Position numbers and translations under genes: made by a program. The notes beneath the pieces were generated by a model that worked only from the letters and a program-made list of their open reading frames with translations, ran no database searches and was not told the origin of the DNA. DNA of 64,000 nucleotides, taken from positions 144,307-208,306 of the forward strand of contig DATLQU010000004.1 in assembly GCA_035535015.1 (NCBI GenBank), given 5' to 3'. The stretch comes from Palsa-661 sp035535015 (GTDB lineage Bacteria > Actinomycetota > Acidimicrobiia > Acidimicrobiales > UBA8190). Shown one piece after another: positions 51,286 through 58,716 of the stretch. Within the stretch, counting starts at the first letter, position 1; every line of letters begins with the position of its first letter.

Positions 51286-51747
51286 ATGCACATCCCGGCC
51301 AAAGTCGACTACGGCATGCGCGCCCTTCTCGCCCTGACGGCTCGGGGGGAGCCCACCACGGCCGAGGCCCTGGCCGAGGCCCAGGCCCTGCCGGCCAAGT
51401 TCCTCGGGGCCATCCTGAACGACCTCCGACGCGCCGGCATCGTGGCCAGCCAGCGCGGCTCCGAGGGCGGCTACCGCCTGGCCCGCCCGGCGGCCGAGAT
51501 TTCGGTGGCCGACGTCATGCGCGCCCTCGACGGCCCCTTGGCCGAAGTGCGCGGACTCCGGCCCGAGGCGGCCCGTTACAACGGCCCGGCCGAACATCTC
51601 CAGGACGTCTGGATCGCCGTCCGGGCCAGTCTCCGCAGCGTCCTCGAACGCGTCAACCTCGATGACGTCGTCCAGGGCCGGCTGCCCCGCTCGGTGGCCA
51701 AGCTCACCGAAGACCCCGACGCCTGGGCGCCGCCGCGGGCCCGCTGA
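51286..51747 (+). CDS. Rrf2-family transcriptional regulator without Fe-S cysteines
   Basis: A 153-aa Rrf2-type winged-helix regulator: KVDYGMRALLALTARGEPTTAEALAEAQALPAKFLGAILNDLRRAGIVASQRGSEGGYRLARP is the DNA-binding domain with the typical wing (S-x-R-G-x-x-G-G-Y-x-L), and SVADVMRALDGPLAEVRG the linker. The three cysteines that hold the Fe-S cluster in IscR/NsrR are absent, so this member senses something else or is a CymR-like partner-dependent regulator. ATG at 51286 only 17 bases from the truncated pstC, so its original promoter may come from new junction sequence. Target unknown. Confidence 0.85.
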   Translation: MHIPAKVDYGMRALLALTARGEPTTAEALAEAQALPAKFLGAILNDLRRAGIVASQRGSEGGYRLARPAAEISVADVMRALDGPLAEVRGLRPEAARYNGPAEHLQDVWIAVRASLRSVLERVNLDDVVQGRLPRSVAKLTEDPDAWAPPRAR

Positions 51748-51751
51748 GCCC

Positions 51752-52825
51752 TCAGGCCTCGCTGGGCAGAGCCCGGGGCCGGGAAATCACGTGGAACGGG
51801 GAATGGTCCCAGACCTCGTCCAGGAAACCGGCGATCTGGCTCGTCAACCGTTCGGGGGCGACCCGCAACTCGATGATCGAACGGGCCACCACCAGCCGGG
51901 CGTTGGGGAGTTGCCGTGACAGATGGTCGGCGTCGGTGAAGGGGTGGATGAAGTCGATCTTGTGACCGATCACCAGCGCAGGCACGGTCATCTCGTGCCG
52001 CTCCTCGTAGGTCGGCGTGATGGGTCCGGTGAGCATCCCGTGCAACACCGCGGCCGACTCCTCGGGGTCGAGGCTCAAGGTGGTCACGAAGCTGTCGAGC
52101 GGCCCGATCCGCGTCCGCGGGATCCGACGGGCCAACCAGGCGACGGCCCGGACGACCGGAGCGGCGTAGTGCACCCCGAGGAGCATGGGCAGAAAGACCA
52201 GGGCGGCCCCGGGCACGGCCCACTCGAGCACCGGCATCTCGATCAGGAGTCCCCGGACCCGCTCGGGCGCCTGGGCGGCCACCTGGAGAGAGACGTTGGC
52301 ACCGAGCGAGACGCCGCCGATGATGGCCTGATCGACCTCCAGATGGTCGAGCAGTGCCACCACATAGTGGGCGTAGGAATCGATCCTGTGGGCCGACGCG
52401 TGCCGGGGTTTGTCGGACTGGCCGTGGCCCGGCAGGTCCAGAAGCACCACCCGGTTGCCGGCGGCCACCAGATCCGACGCCAACCGGCGGTTCATCTGCG
52501 TATCGAGCAGGATTCCGTGCAGGAAGACCAGGATCTTGGGCCCGGTGCCGTATTCCTCGTAGTGCAGCCGTAGCCCATCGACTTCGAACCACCCGTCGAT
52601 GAAGGGCCTCCGGTCGAAGAGCGCCGAGACGGTGGCGATCGGCGCCTTCAGCGTCAGGTCCACCGCCGTCACCGTCCGCCGGGGCCAGCGACCCCGCGGG
52701 GCCGAACCCCCGGCCGCGTCAGACCCGGCGGCGCTGCCCGATCCGTCGGCCACCGCCCCCGCCTTCTCCCCGTCATATCTGATACCTGGAGTGACTGGTT
52801 CGCCGCTCCGCGCGCTCGGAACCAT
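51752..52825 (-). CDS. Alpha/beta hydrolase with N-terminal extension
   Basis: A 357-aa protein with the serine-type alpha/beta-hydrolase fold: oxyanion LVFLHGILLDTQMN near residue 100, LLDLPGHGQSDKP, nucleophile elbow IIGGVSLGANVSL near 167 and final IDFIHPFTDADHL with the catalytic His. The first 75 residues are Gly/Ala/Ser-rich and may be partly untranslated; a start nearer GWFEVDGLRLHYEEYG would also give a full domain. Esterase or lipase-like; substrate unknown. Convergent with the Rrf2 gene (4 bases apart). Confidence 0.85.
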   Translation of the reverse strand: MVPSARSGEPVTPGIRYDGEKAGAVADGSGSAAGSDAAGGSAPRGRWPRRTVTAVDLTLKAPIATVSALFDRRPFIDGWFEVDGLRLHYEEYGTGPKILVFLHGILLDTQMNRRLASDLVAAGNRVVLLDLPGHGQSDKPRHASAHRIDSYAHYVVALLDHLEVDQAIIGGVSLGANVSLQVAAQAPERVRGLLIEMPVLEWAVPGAALVFLPMLLGVHYAAPVVRAVAWLARRIPRTRIGPLDSFVTTLSLDPEESAAVLHGMLTGPITPTYEERHEMTVPALVIGHKIDFIHPFTDADHLSRQLPNARLVVARSIIELRVAPERLTSQIAGFLDEVWDHSPFHVISRPRALPSEA

Positions 52826-52858
52826 GGACCCAGGGTAGCGGGAAGCTCCAACTTATTG

Positions 52859-52940
52859 GGACCGACCGTGCTTGTCGGGACCGACCGTGTTTGTCGGGAC
52901 CGACCGTGCTGATCGGGACCGACCGTGCTGATCGGGACCG
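52859..52940. repeat. 19-bp tandem repeat, about 4.3 copies, intergenic
   Basis: GGGACCGACCGTGCTTGTC starts at 52859, 52878 (one change), 52897 and 52916 (both ending TGATC), then a partial copy GGGACCGATCCTG. It fills most of the gap between the alpha/beta hydrolase start and the nitrilase 3' end. Units contain the partly palindromic CGGGACCGACCG. No coding role. Unlike the repeats inside genes, the unit is not a multiple of three. Confidence 0.92.
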
Positions 52941-52971
52941 ATCCTGCCCTCGTCCGTGGTCCCACCCTTCG

Positions 52972-53814
52972 TCACGAGGAGCCGGATAGCCCGAGACCGC
53001 CATAGGCGCCGGGACGTCGGTGGGCCAGGCCGGGCAACAGCGACCGGATCTCCTGCTGACCGGCCAGGTCCAGGTCGGCCACGACATGGCCCACCCCGTC
53101 GGGTCTCTCGGCCAGCACCGTCCCCCAGGGATCGACGATCATCGAGTGCCCGTGGGCGCGGAACGATGACGAGAGCCTCCCGACCTGGTCGGCGGCGATC
53201 ACGAACACCTGGTTCTCGATGGCCCGGGCCCGCAGCAGGATCTCCCAGTGGGCGACCCCGGTGGCTTCGGCGAAGGCCGATGGCACCACGATCACCAGGG
53301 CGCCGGCCAGCGCCAGCAGCCGGTACAGCTCGGGAAACCGCAGGTCGTAGCAGGTGCTCAGCCCGATGGGCAGCAGCCCCCCGTCGGCCAGGGTGATCGA
53401 GCTCGACACCACCGCGTCGCCGCCGGCCACGGCGTCAGATTCCCGGACCACGGCCCCGGGCACGTCCACGTCGAAGAGATGGAGCTTTCGGTACCGGGCC
53501 CCCACGGCTCCGTCGGGTCCCACCAGCACCGACGTGTTGTGGTTCCGGCCCGGTCCGGCGGCCTCCACGAAGCTGCCCGCCACCAGCCAGGTCCCCAACC
53601 GTGCCGCCAACTCCCCGGTCCACGCCGTGGTGGGCCCCTCGATCGGTTCGGCGCTGGCCCGCAACACGGCGGCATCGCCGTAGAGGGAGAACAACTCGGG
53701 CAGGACGATCAGCTCAGCCCCGTCCCCGGCGGCCGCCTCCACCAGTTCGCCGGCCCGAGCCAGGTTCTGCCCCCGGTCGGCCGACGCGTTGCACTGGATG
53801 GCGGCCACCCGCAT
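52972..53814 (-). CDS. Carbon-nitrogen hydrolase (nitrilase family)
   Basis: A 280-aa nitrilase-superfamily amidase. All three catalytic residues are visible: Glu in LPELFSLYG near residue 42, Lys in YRKLHLFDVD near 113 and Cys in LSTCYDLRFPELYR near 155. Family also needs the PGE-type surrounding (GAVVRESDA). Such proteins hydrolyse amides, e.g. deaminated glutathione or carbamoyl compounds (Nit1/Nit2-like). ATG 53814 has GGGAGG before it; the GTG four codons earlier is less likely. A 19-bp tandem repeat lies just beyond its 3' end. Confidence 0.92.
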   Translation of the reverse strand: MRVAAIQCNASADRGQNLARAGELVEAAAGDGAELIVLPELFSLYGDAAVLRASAEPIEGPTTAWTGELAARLGTWLVAGSFVEAAGPGRNHNTSVLVGPDGAVGARYRKLHLFDVDVPGAVVRESDAVAGGDAVVSSSITLADGGLLPIGLSTCYDLRFPELYRLLALAGALVIVVPSAFAEATGVAHWEILLRARAIENQVFVIAADQVGRLSSSFRAHGHSMIVDPWGTVLAERPDGVGHVVADLDLAGQQEIRSLLPGLAHRRPGAYGGLGLSGSS

Positions 53815-53926
53815 GGTGCCTCCCACGCTAACCGTGCGCCCGGACCCGTAGGATCGGAGCCCGCTCCCGTCCGAGCGGTCCGACTCGCACGGTTCTTTTT
53901 CTGTCCTTTTCTGTCAGGAGACGTCG

Positions 53927-55171
53927 GTGGCCTTCGAGGGAAGCCGGATCACCAGGAGCGTCACCCGGGTCTCGGGCTTTCGCGATGCCGAATTCGACTA
54001 CCAGCTGCTCCGGGCCATGGGAGCGGCCGACTACGGGGGTTCGTCGGTGGGGGAGTGCTTGGCCGCCGCCGGCATGATCACCGACGGGGACACCGGCAGT
54101 TGGGTCTCGGCCTTCGTCCGACTGGCCGACCGGGTCGAGCGGCGGGCATCGACCTGCCTCGAGGCCGGCCACCTGGTCAGTGCCCGCGACCACTACCTCC
54201 GGGCCTCGACCTATCACCGTACCGCTGAGTACTACGCCGAGGCCACCCCCGACGTCCTGGCCGAGTGCGGCCGCCGCGGCCGGGCCTGCTTCGAGTCCGC
54301 CGCCGCTCTCTTTGATCCGCCCGTCGAGCCCCTCTCCCTTGCCTTCGCCGACGGATCCCTTCCGGGCTATCTGGTCCGGCCCCGGGCGGGGACCGCTCCG
54401 GGGGACCGACCGCGGGGCACGCTCGTGGCCCTGGGAGGTTTTGATTCCGGCGCCGAGGAGATGTACTTCCAATTGGGTGCGGCCGGCGCGGCCCGGGGAT
54501 GGCAGGTGGTCGTCTTCGACGGGCCCGGCCAGACCGGTTGCATGCGGGGCAATCCGACCATGACCTACCGGCCCGACTACGAGGCGCCGCTCGGCACGGT
54601 CCTCGACGATGTCAAGAACCGTCTCGGCCCCGACGGCGGCTTCGTCGCCCTGGCCGGAATGAGTATCGGCGCGTACTTCGCCGCCCGGGCCGTCGCCTAC
54701 GACGACCGCGTGGATGCCTTGGTGCTCGACAGTCCCCTGGTCGACCTCTACCGCTATTTCGAAGCCTTCCTCGGCCCCGAGGTCTTCCGGATGCATCGCG
54801 ACATCCGCCCTGAGGATGTGGCCGGTATCCCCGAGGATCTCTTGCCGGCGCAGATGCTCTGGGGGATCGCCGCCGTCTGCCGTCGCTTCGGTGTGGCCTC
54901 TCTCCAGGAGTGGAAGGCCCAGTTGCGCAACTACCGGCTGGGATCGGACCTCTCGGCCGTCTCCTGTCCGGTACTCGCCCTGGTGGGCGAACGCGAGGGG
55001 GACGAAGTGCTCCGTCAGACCGACGAGTTCGCCGCCTCCGTCAGCGGCCCGGTGACGACCTGTCGTTTCTCGGTGGACGACGGTGCCGACGCCCACTGTC
55101 AGGCCAACAACCTCCGCCTCGCCTCCCAGGTCGTCTACGACTGGCTCGACGACCTGGCCAGCCGTTCCTGA
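53927..55171 (+). CDS. Alpha/beta hydrolase (FrsA/DUF1100-like)
   Basis: A 414-aa hydrolase with an N-terminal helical cap (DAEFDYQLLRAMGAADYGG, LADRVERRASTCLEAGHLVSARDHYLRASTYHRTAEYY) and a C-terminal alpha/beta domain: LVALGGFDSGAEEMYF (oxyanion), WQVVVFDGPGQ, the nucleophile elbow LAGMSIGAYFAAR near residue 245 and a C-terminal VDDGADAHCQ with the catalytic His. The arrangement with HYLRA and AEYY is as in 2,6-dihydroxypseudooxynicotine hydrolase-like enzymes and FrsA. Substrate unknown. GTG 53927 with CAGGAGAC before it. Confidence 0.85.
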   Translation: MAFEGSRITRSVTRVSGFRDAEFDYQLLRAMGAADYGGSSVGECLAAAGMITDGDTGSWVSAFVRLADRVERRASTCLEAGHLVSARDHYLRASTYHRTAEYYAEATPDVLAECGRRGRACFESAAALFDPPVEPLSLAFADGSLPGYLVRPRAGTAPGDRPRGTLVALGGFDSGAEEMYFQLGAAGAARGWQVVVFDGPGQTGCMRGNPTMTYRPDYEAPLGTVLDDVKNRLGPDGGFVALAGMSIGAYFAARAVAYDDRVDALVLDSPLVDLYRYFEAFLGPEVFRMHRDIRPEDVAGIPEDLLPAQMLWGIAAVCRRFGVASLQEWKAQLRNYRLGSDLSAVSCPVLALVGEREGDEVLRQTDEFAASVSGPVTTCRFSVDDGADAHCQANNLRLASQVVYDWLDDLASRS

Positions 55172-55220
55172 CCACCGAGACCCTCTGACCCCTCAGGATC
55201 CCTCTGACCCCTCAGGAGCC

Positions 55221-55295
55221 TTCTGCCGTCCGGGCTTCTGCCGTCCGGGCTTCTGCCGTCCGGGCTTCTTCCGTCCGGGCTTCTGGCGTCCCGGA
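55221..55295. repeat. 15-bp tandem repeat, 5 copies, intergenic
   Basis: TTCTGCCGTCCGGGC at 55221, 55236, 55251, then variants TTCTTCCGTCCGGGC at 55266 and TTCTGGCGTCCCGGA at 55281. Immediately before it an 18-bp unit (CCTCTGACCCCTCAGGAT) is repeated twice at 55183 and 55201. The block lies between the hydrolase stop and the Rpf-like gene's stop (convergent gap, 187 bases). Neither strand shows a credible protein there. Confidence 0.93.
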
Positions 55296-55358
55296 CCGGC
55301 ACGCCGCGGGCGAGTGCCTGCAGCGTGCCGGTCGGGACTATTGAATTTCCGAGCTCCG

Positions 55359-56156
55359 TCAGAGAAGCCCGAGCCGTCGGGCGCACGAGGGCCATTGCCC
55401 CCAGCCCCGCCGGGCCTGCAGCTCCTGCGCCGCCTGGTCCTGCTGCGCCGCCGGGGCCTGCGAAGGCAGACCGTGGAAGCCGAGAGACGCCCATGAGCCG
55501 GCGGTGAATTGGTACGCGCCGTAATAGCCGTTGCCCGTGTTGTCGGTGTAGTTGCCACTCGACTCACACTGCCGCAACGCCGCCCACGGATCATTCAGCG
55601 CCGGCCGTGCGGCCGGAGCCGGCGGTGGCGTCGGATGGCGCGGTGCCACGGCGGCCAAGTAGGTCCTCACGGCGACCCGCTCCTGCGCGATCGCGGTCAG
55701 GTACCCATTCACGGCGTCCCGCTCCTGCGCCACCGCGGTGAGGTACGCATTCACGGCGGCCGTCTCACGTGCCGCCGCCGCCCGATATTCCGTTACCAGC
55801 TGCAGAGCCGTGAACGGGAAGGGCAGGTTGCCCGCACCGTCAGCCTCGTTCAGCCGGAGCAATACATCCGACGACGCCGACCCATTGCCGGTACCCGCGT
55901 TCGCCTTCGTACTGCTCGTGTTACCGGTGTTCGTGTTACCGGTGTTCGTCTTACTGGTTTTCGCGTTCGGCGCGATCGCCCTGTGCACGATCTCACTGAT
56001 CGCGTGGTAATGGTCAGCGGATAATTCCGCTGATGTCAGTTGCATGCCGGCACCATCGGTGCCGGATGTTCGATGAGGACTGTCCGATCGGTGGGTGAGT
56101 GCACCCGTTCCGACGAACACGGCGATGACAACGCCAAAGAGTCGGTGCTTCCGCAT
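55359..56156 (-). CDS. Resuscitation-promoting-factor-like transglycosylase
   Basis: A 265-aa secreted protein. A signal peptide (about residues 1-22, HRLFGVVIAVFVGTGALT) is followed by a low-complexity segment with TNTGNTNTGNT and by three copies of a 17-residue helical repeat (AVNAYLTAVAQERD type, about 130-180) and a Pro-rich linker. The C-terminal 75 residues are the Rpf/transglycosylase-like domain: PWAALRQCESSGNYTDNTGNGYYGAYQF, with the catalytic Glu in CESSG, then GSWASLGFHGLPSQAPAAQQD and RRGWGQWPSCARRLGL. It cleaves peptidoglycan and can promote growth from dormancy. Start ATG 56156. Confidence 0.9.
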   Translation of the reverse strand: MRKHRLFGVVIAVFVGTGALTHRSDSPHRTSGTDGAGMQLTSAELSADHYHAISEIVHRAIAPNAKTSKTNTGNTNTGNTSSTKANAGTGNGSASSDVLLRLNEADGAGNLPFPFTALQLVTEYRAAAARETAAVNAYLTAVAQERDAVNGYLTAIAQERVAVRTYLAAVAPRHPTPPPAPAARPALNDPWAALRQCESSGNYTDNTGNGYYGAYQFTAGSWASLGFHGLPSQAPAAQQDQAAQELQARRGWGQWPSCARRLGLL

Positions 56157-56660
56157 CTTGTGCCTTCCCTTGAGTCACGGGATCCCCGGAGGGCTCCAGG
56201 TGGGCTGTGGAATGCGGGCGCCCGTCGTCTGAGCATTCGTCTCGCGGAGCCGGCGCCGGGGAGGGCGGGCGGCCCTGGACATGTGAGAGTCCGAACGAGG
56301 TGCGGACGGAGCAACCCTGGGCTAGGCCGTGGGCGGCTCCGTCTGCCTCCGTGCTGAGCGCGGCTGTGGGCGAGGTGAGGTCATAGTGGGTCCCGGTCGG
56401 ATGGGAGCTGCTCGCCGCCGGCGCGCGGACGCGTCGGTGACAGACGAGACGGTCACGGTGGTCCACTGGCGCAGGCCGGTCAGGGCCCGGTCGGCAGCCT
56501 CCGCTGCTGCCGCATGGACTCCACCATCCGATGTTTCGGGTCGCAAGCACCTTAGCGCTTGTGCACGCCTTCGCAAGCACACCCTCCGACGGGAGGGTGC
56601 CCCGAACGGGTCCCGGCCCCGCCTCCGGAGGCAGATTAGGCCTGTGAACTGCTCTTTTGG
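56157..56660. other. 504-base gap upstream of the Rpf-like gene and downstream of surE
   Basis: No convincing coding frame: several 60-110-residue open frames exist on both strands but are Arg/Ala-rich and lack homology or starts with ribosome sites. It holds a hairpin at 56580-56599 and a 9-base direct repeat (CGCAAGCAC at 56541 and 56572). I searched the minus strand, which leads into the rpf gene, for a ydaO (c-di-AMP) riboswitch and could not make one out. Confidence 0.6.
56580..56599 (-). terminator. Hairpin downstream of surE
   Basis: CACCCTCC and GGAGGGTG form a perfect 8-bp stem around the loop GACG, 62 bases past the surE stop on the minus strand. No T-tract follows, so Rho-independent termination is uncertain, but placement and stability fit a terminator. 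Confidence 0.45.
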
Positions 56661-57548
56661 CTAGTCTCCGGGTTCCCGGGCTCTCGGGCCGTCTTCGCCG
56701 GGGGCGGGACCCGGACCTACCCCGGGGATGCCATACAGGGCCTCCAGGGCCCGGCCCAGGGTGTTGGCGGCGGCGCCGTCGGCCGCCTCCCGCACCCCGA
56801 CCAGGGGGGTCAGAGAGGCGTAGCCCCGGGCCACCAGGCCGGCGTCGGAGTCGGGGTCGACCCGGTGGCCCTCGCCGGGGACCGTGAGGTCCAGGCGCAA
56901 AGTCCCCGATGGTGACGGCGGCAATGTCACGTGGGGATGGCCGGTGCCGGTGCCGGTGTCGTGGACGGCCGACCGGATGGTGCCGCTGCGCCCGAGCCGT
57001 CCCTGGCGCAGGCCTCGAAGGTCGCCCAGGGTCACGTTCGGCACGTTCAGGTTGAGGGTCGTGCTGGGCGGAGCTTCGACCAGCACGGGGATCAGCCGGC
57101 CGGCCAGGATGGCCGCCGTGTCCCAGGGAACCGGGTCCGGCCCCCAGCGGATCGAGACGGCGATCCCGCGGAGGCCGAAGTGGGCGGCCGTGAGCGTGGC
57201 CCCGACCGTGCCCGAATGCAGCGCCGATCGGCCGACGTTCACGCCGTGGTTGATGCCCGAGAGCACGAGATCGGGTCGCGGACCGAAGCCGCCCACGCAC
57301 GCCAGGATCACGGCCAGGGCCGGAGGACCATCGATGCCGTAGGTGGGGGCGTCCAGCCCATCGATCTCGTAGGTCTCGTAGTCGACTCCGTCACGGGAAT
57401 GGACGGGCCCTACGGCGGCTCCCGCTCCCGAGTAGTCGATCATCGGGGCCACAACCACGATCTCGTGCCCAGTCCCTGAGGCCATCCGGGCCAGAGCGGC
57501 GATGCCCGGGGCGCGCACACCATCGTCGTTGGTGACCAGGATGCGCAC
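56661..57548 (-). CDS. surE: 5'/3'-nucleotidase SurE
   Basis: A 295-aa SurE phosphatase (usually about 250 aa, here with an extra C-terminal tail). The metal-binding RILVTNDDGVRAPGI is at the start, followed by the family motif LSGINHGVNVGRSALHSGTVGATL near residue 90 and NLNVPNV. It dephosphorylates nucleoside monophosphates and other phosphate esters in stationary phase or stress. GTG 57548 chosen with GGAGG just upstream and homology beginning there. Divergent from the aldose epimerase gene. Confidence 0.92.
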   Translation of the reverse strand: MRILVTNDDGVRAPGIAALARMASGTGHEIVVVAPMIDYSGAGAAVGPVHSRDGVDYETYEIDGLDAPTYGIDGPPALAVILACVGGFGPRPDLVLSGINHGVNVGRSALHSGTVGATLTAAHFGLRGIAVSIRWGPDPVPWDTAAILAGRLIPVLVEAPPSTTLNLNVPNVTLGDLRGLRQGRLGRSGTIRSAVHDTGTGTGHPHVTLPPSPSGTLRLDLTVPGEGHRVDPDSDAGLVARGYASLTPLVGVREAADGAAANTLGRALEALYGIPGVGPGPAPGEDGPRAREPGD

Positions 57549-57720
57549 GTGGTTCCTCCGCTGCGACGACCGTGGGGGCGCTGGCACGACGGTGATGGGC
57601 GCCGGCGTCGACTTCGGCAACTACCATACCGGTGCCCGTTCCCCACCGGCACCGCGTCACCGCATCCGAAGCCGGCCGTCCGGGTTACCCTCGCCATCCC
57701 AACGAGCGCCTCGAGGCCCC

Positions 57721-58656
57721 ATGCCCGCTTCTCCGTTGACCGACGTGTCACCTTCGGGTGAGCAGCACAGCATCGGTCATGGACATCAGCATGTGGTTGT
57801 CACCGAGGTCGGAGCCACACTGCGCTCCTATACGGTGGACGGTGTCGCCGTCGTCGACGGTTTCGGTGTCACCGACATGTGCAGTGCCGGTCGCGGCCAG
57901 GTCCTGGCGCCGTGGCCGAACCGCCTGGGAGACGGACGGTACGCCATCGACGGCCGTCGCGGCCGCGCCGCATGGGACGAACCGGAGAAGTCGAACGCCA
58001 TCCACGGTCTCGTCCGCTGGCTGCCCTGGCATCTGCGGTCCCGGGCCCAGAACGTGGTCGTCCTCGGCTGCACCCTCTTCGCCCAGCCCGGTTACCCGTG
58101 GCGCCTCGACCTCGAAGTCGAGTACCGCCTGGGCCGCGAGGGCCTGGTCGTCACCGCCACCGTCACCAACGCCGACGAGGTGCCGGCGCCGTTTGGCCTG
58201 GGCTTCCATCCGTATCTGACTCTCGACACGCCAACCATCGACGCCGTCCGGCTTACTCTGCCCGGTGAGCGTTGCCTGACCACCGACCACCGGGGCCTGC
58301 CCACCGGCGACACCATCGTGGCGGGTAGCGAGCTCGACTTCACCTCAGGCCGCAGGATCGGACCCACCCAGCTCGATACCGCCTTCACCGCCCTGCGCCG
58401 CGACGACCGGGCCATGGCCATCGTGGAGCTGGACGATCCCGAGACCGGGCGTGGCGTTTCCGTCTGGATGGACGAGCACTTCCCCTACGTCATGGCCTAC
58501 ACCGCCGATACGGTGGAGCCCGCCGGCCGCAGGCGTCAGTCGATCGCCATCGAGCCCATGACCTGTCCCCCCGACGCGTTGCGCTCGGGGACCGATCTGG
58601 TCCGCCTGGAGCCGGCCACCTCCTGGCGCGCCGTCTGGGGTATCGCACCGCGCTGA
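57721..58656 (+). CDS. Aldose 1-epimerase
   Basis: A 311-aa galactose-mutarotase-type enzyme. The catalytic base/acid pattern is visible: NAIHGLVRWLPW (His near residue 99), FGLGFHPYLT (His near 165) and IAIEPMTCPPDAL (Glu near 284). Interconverts alpha and beta anomers of a sugar; which hexose is not evident. No signal peptide. ATG 57721. Confidence 0.92.
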   Translation: MPASPLTDVSPSGEQHSIGHGHQHVVVTEVGATLRSYTVDGVAVVDGFGVTDMCSAGRGQVLAPWPNRLGDGRYAIDGRRGRAAWDEPEKSNAIHGLVRWLPWHLRSRAQNVVVLGCTLFAQPGYPWRLDLEVEYRLGREGLVVTATVTNADEVPAPFGLGFHPYLTLDTPTIDAVRLTLPGERCLTTDHRGLPTGDTIVAGSELDFTSGRRIGPTQLDTAFTALRRDDRAMAIVELDDPETGRGVSVWMDEHFPYVMAYTADTVEPAGRRRQSIAIEPMTCPPDALRSGTDLVRLEPATSWRAVWGIAPR

Positions 58657-58683
58657 CCGCGCGTCCGCCCCGTCGTTGCTGCG

Positions 58684-58703
58684 GTCCCACCTTCTCGGTG
58701 GAC
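58684..58703. terminator. Hairpin between convergent genes
   Basis: GTCCCACC and GGTGGAC pair with one bulged C around TTCTC, in the 60-base gap between the converging aldose epimerase and PAS-GGDEF-EAL genes. Could serve both directions; no T-tract. Confidence 0.4.
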
Positions 58704-58716
58704 GGCCGCGGCGGGC

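Noticed and set aside
56157..56660. c-di-AMP (ydaO) riboswitch upstream of the Rpf-like gene
   Set aside because: Neither strand shows the conserved GGGGUGAAUCC or CCGUCAGCUAACC-type strings, so only a plain gap with a hairpin is recorded.
56329..56664. 111-residue plus-strand frame between surE and rpf
   Set aside because: Arg/Ala-rich, no ribosome site, no motif; likely chance.
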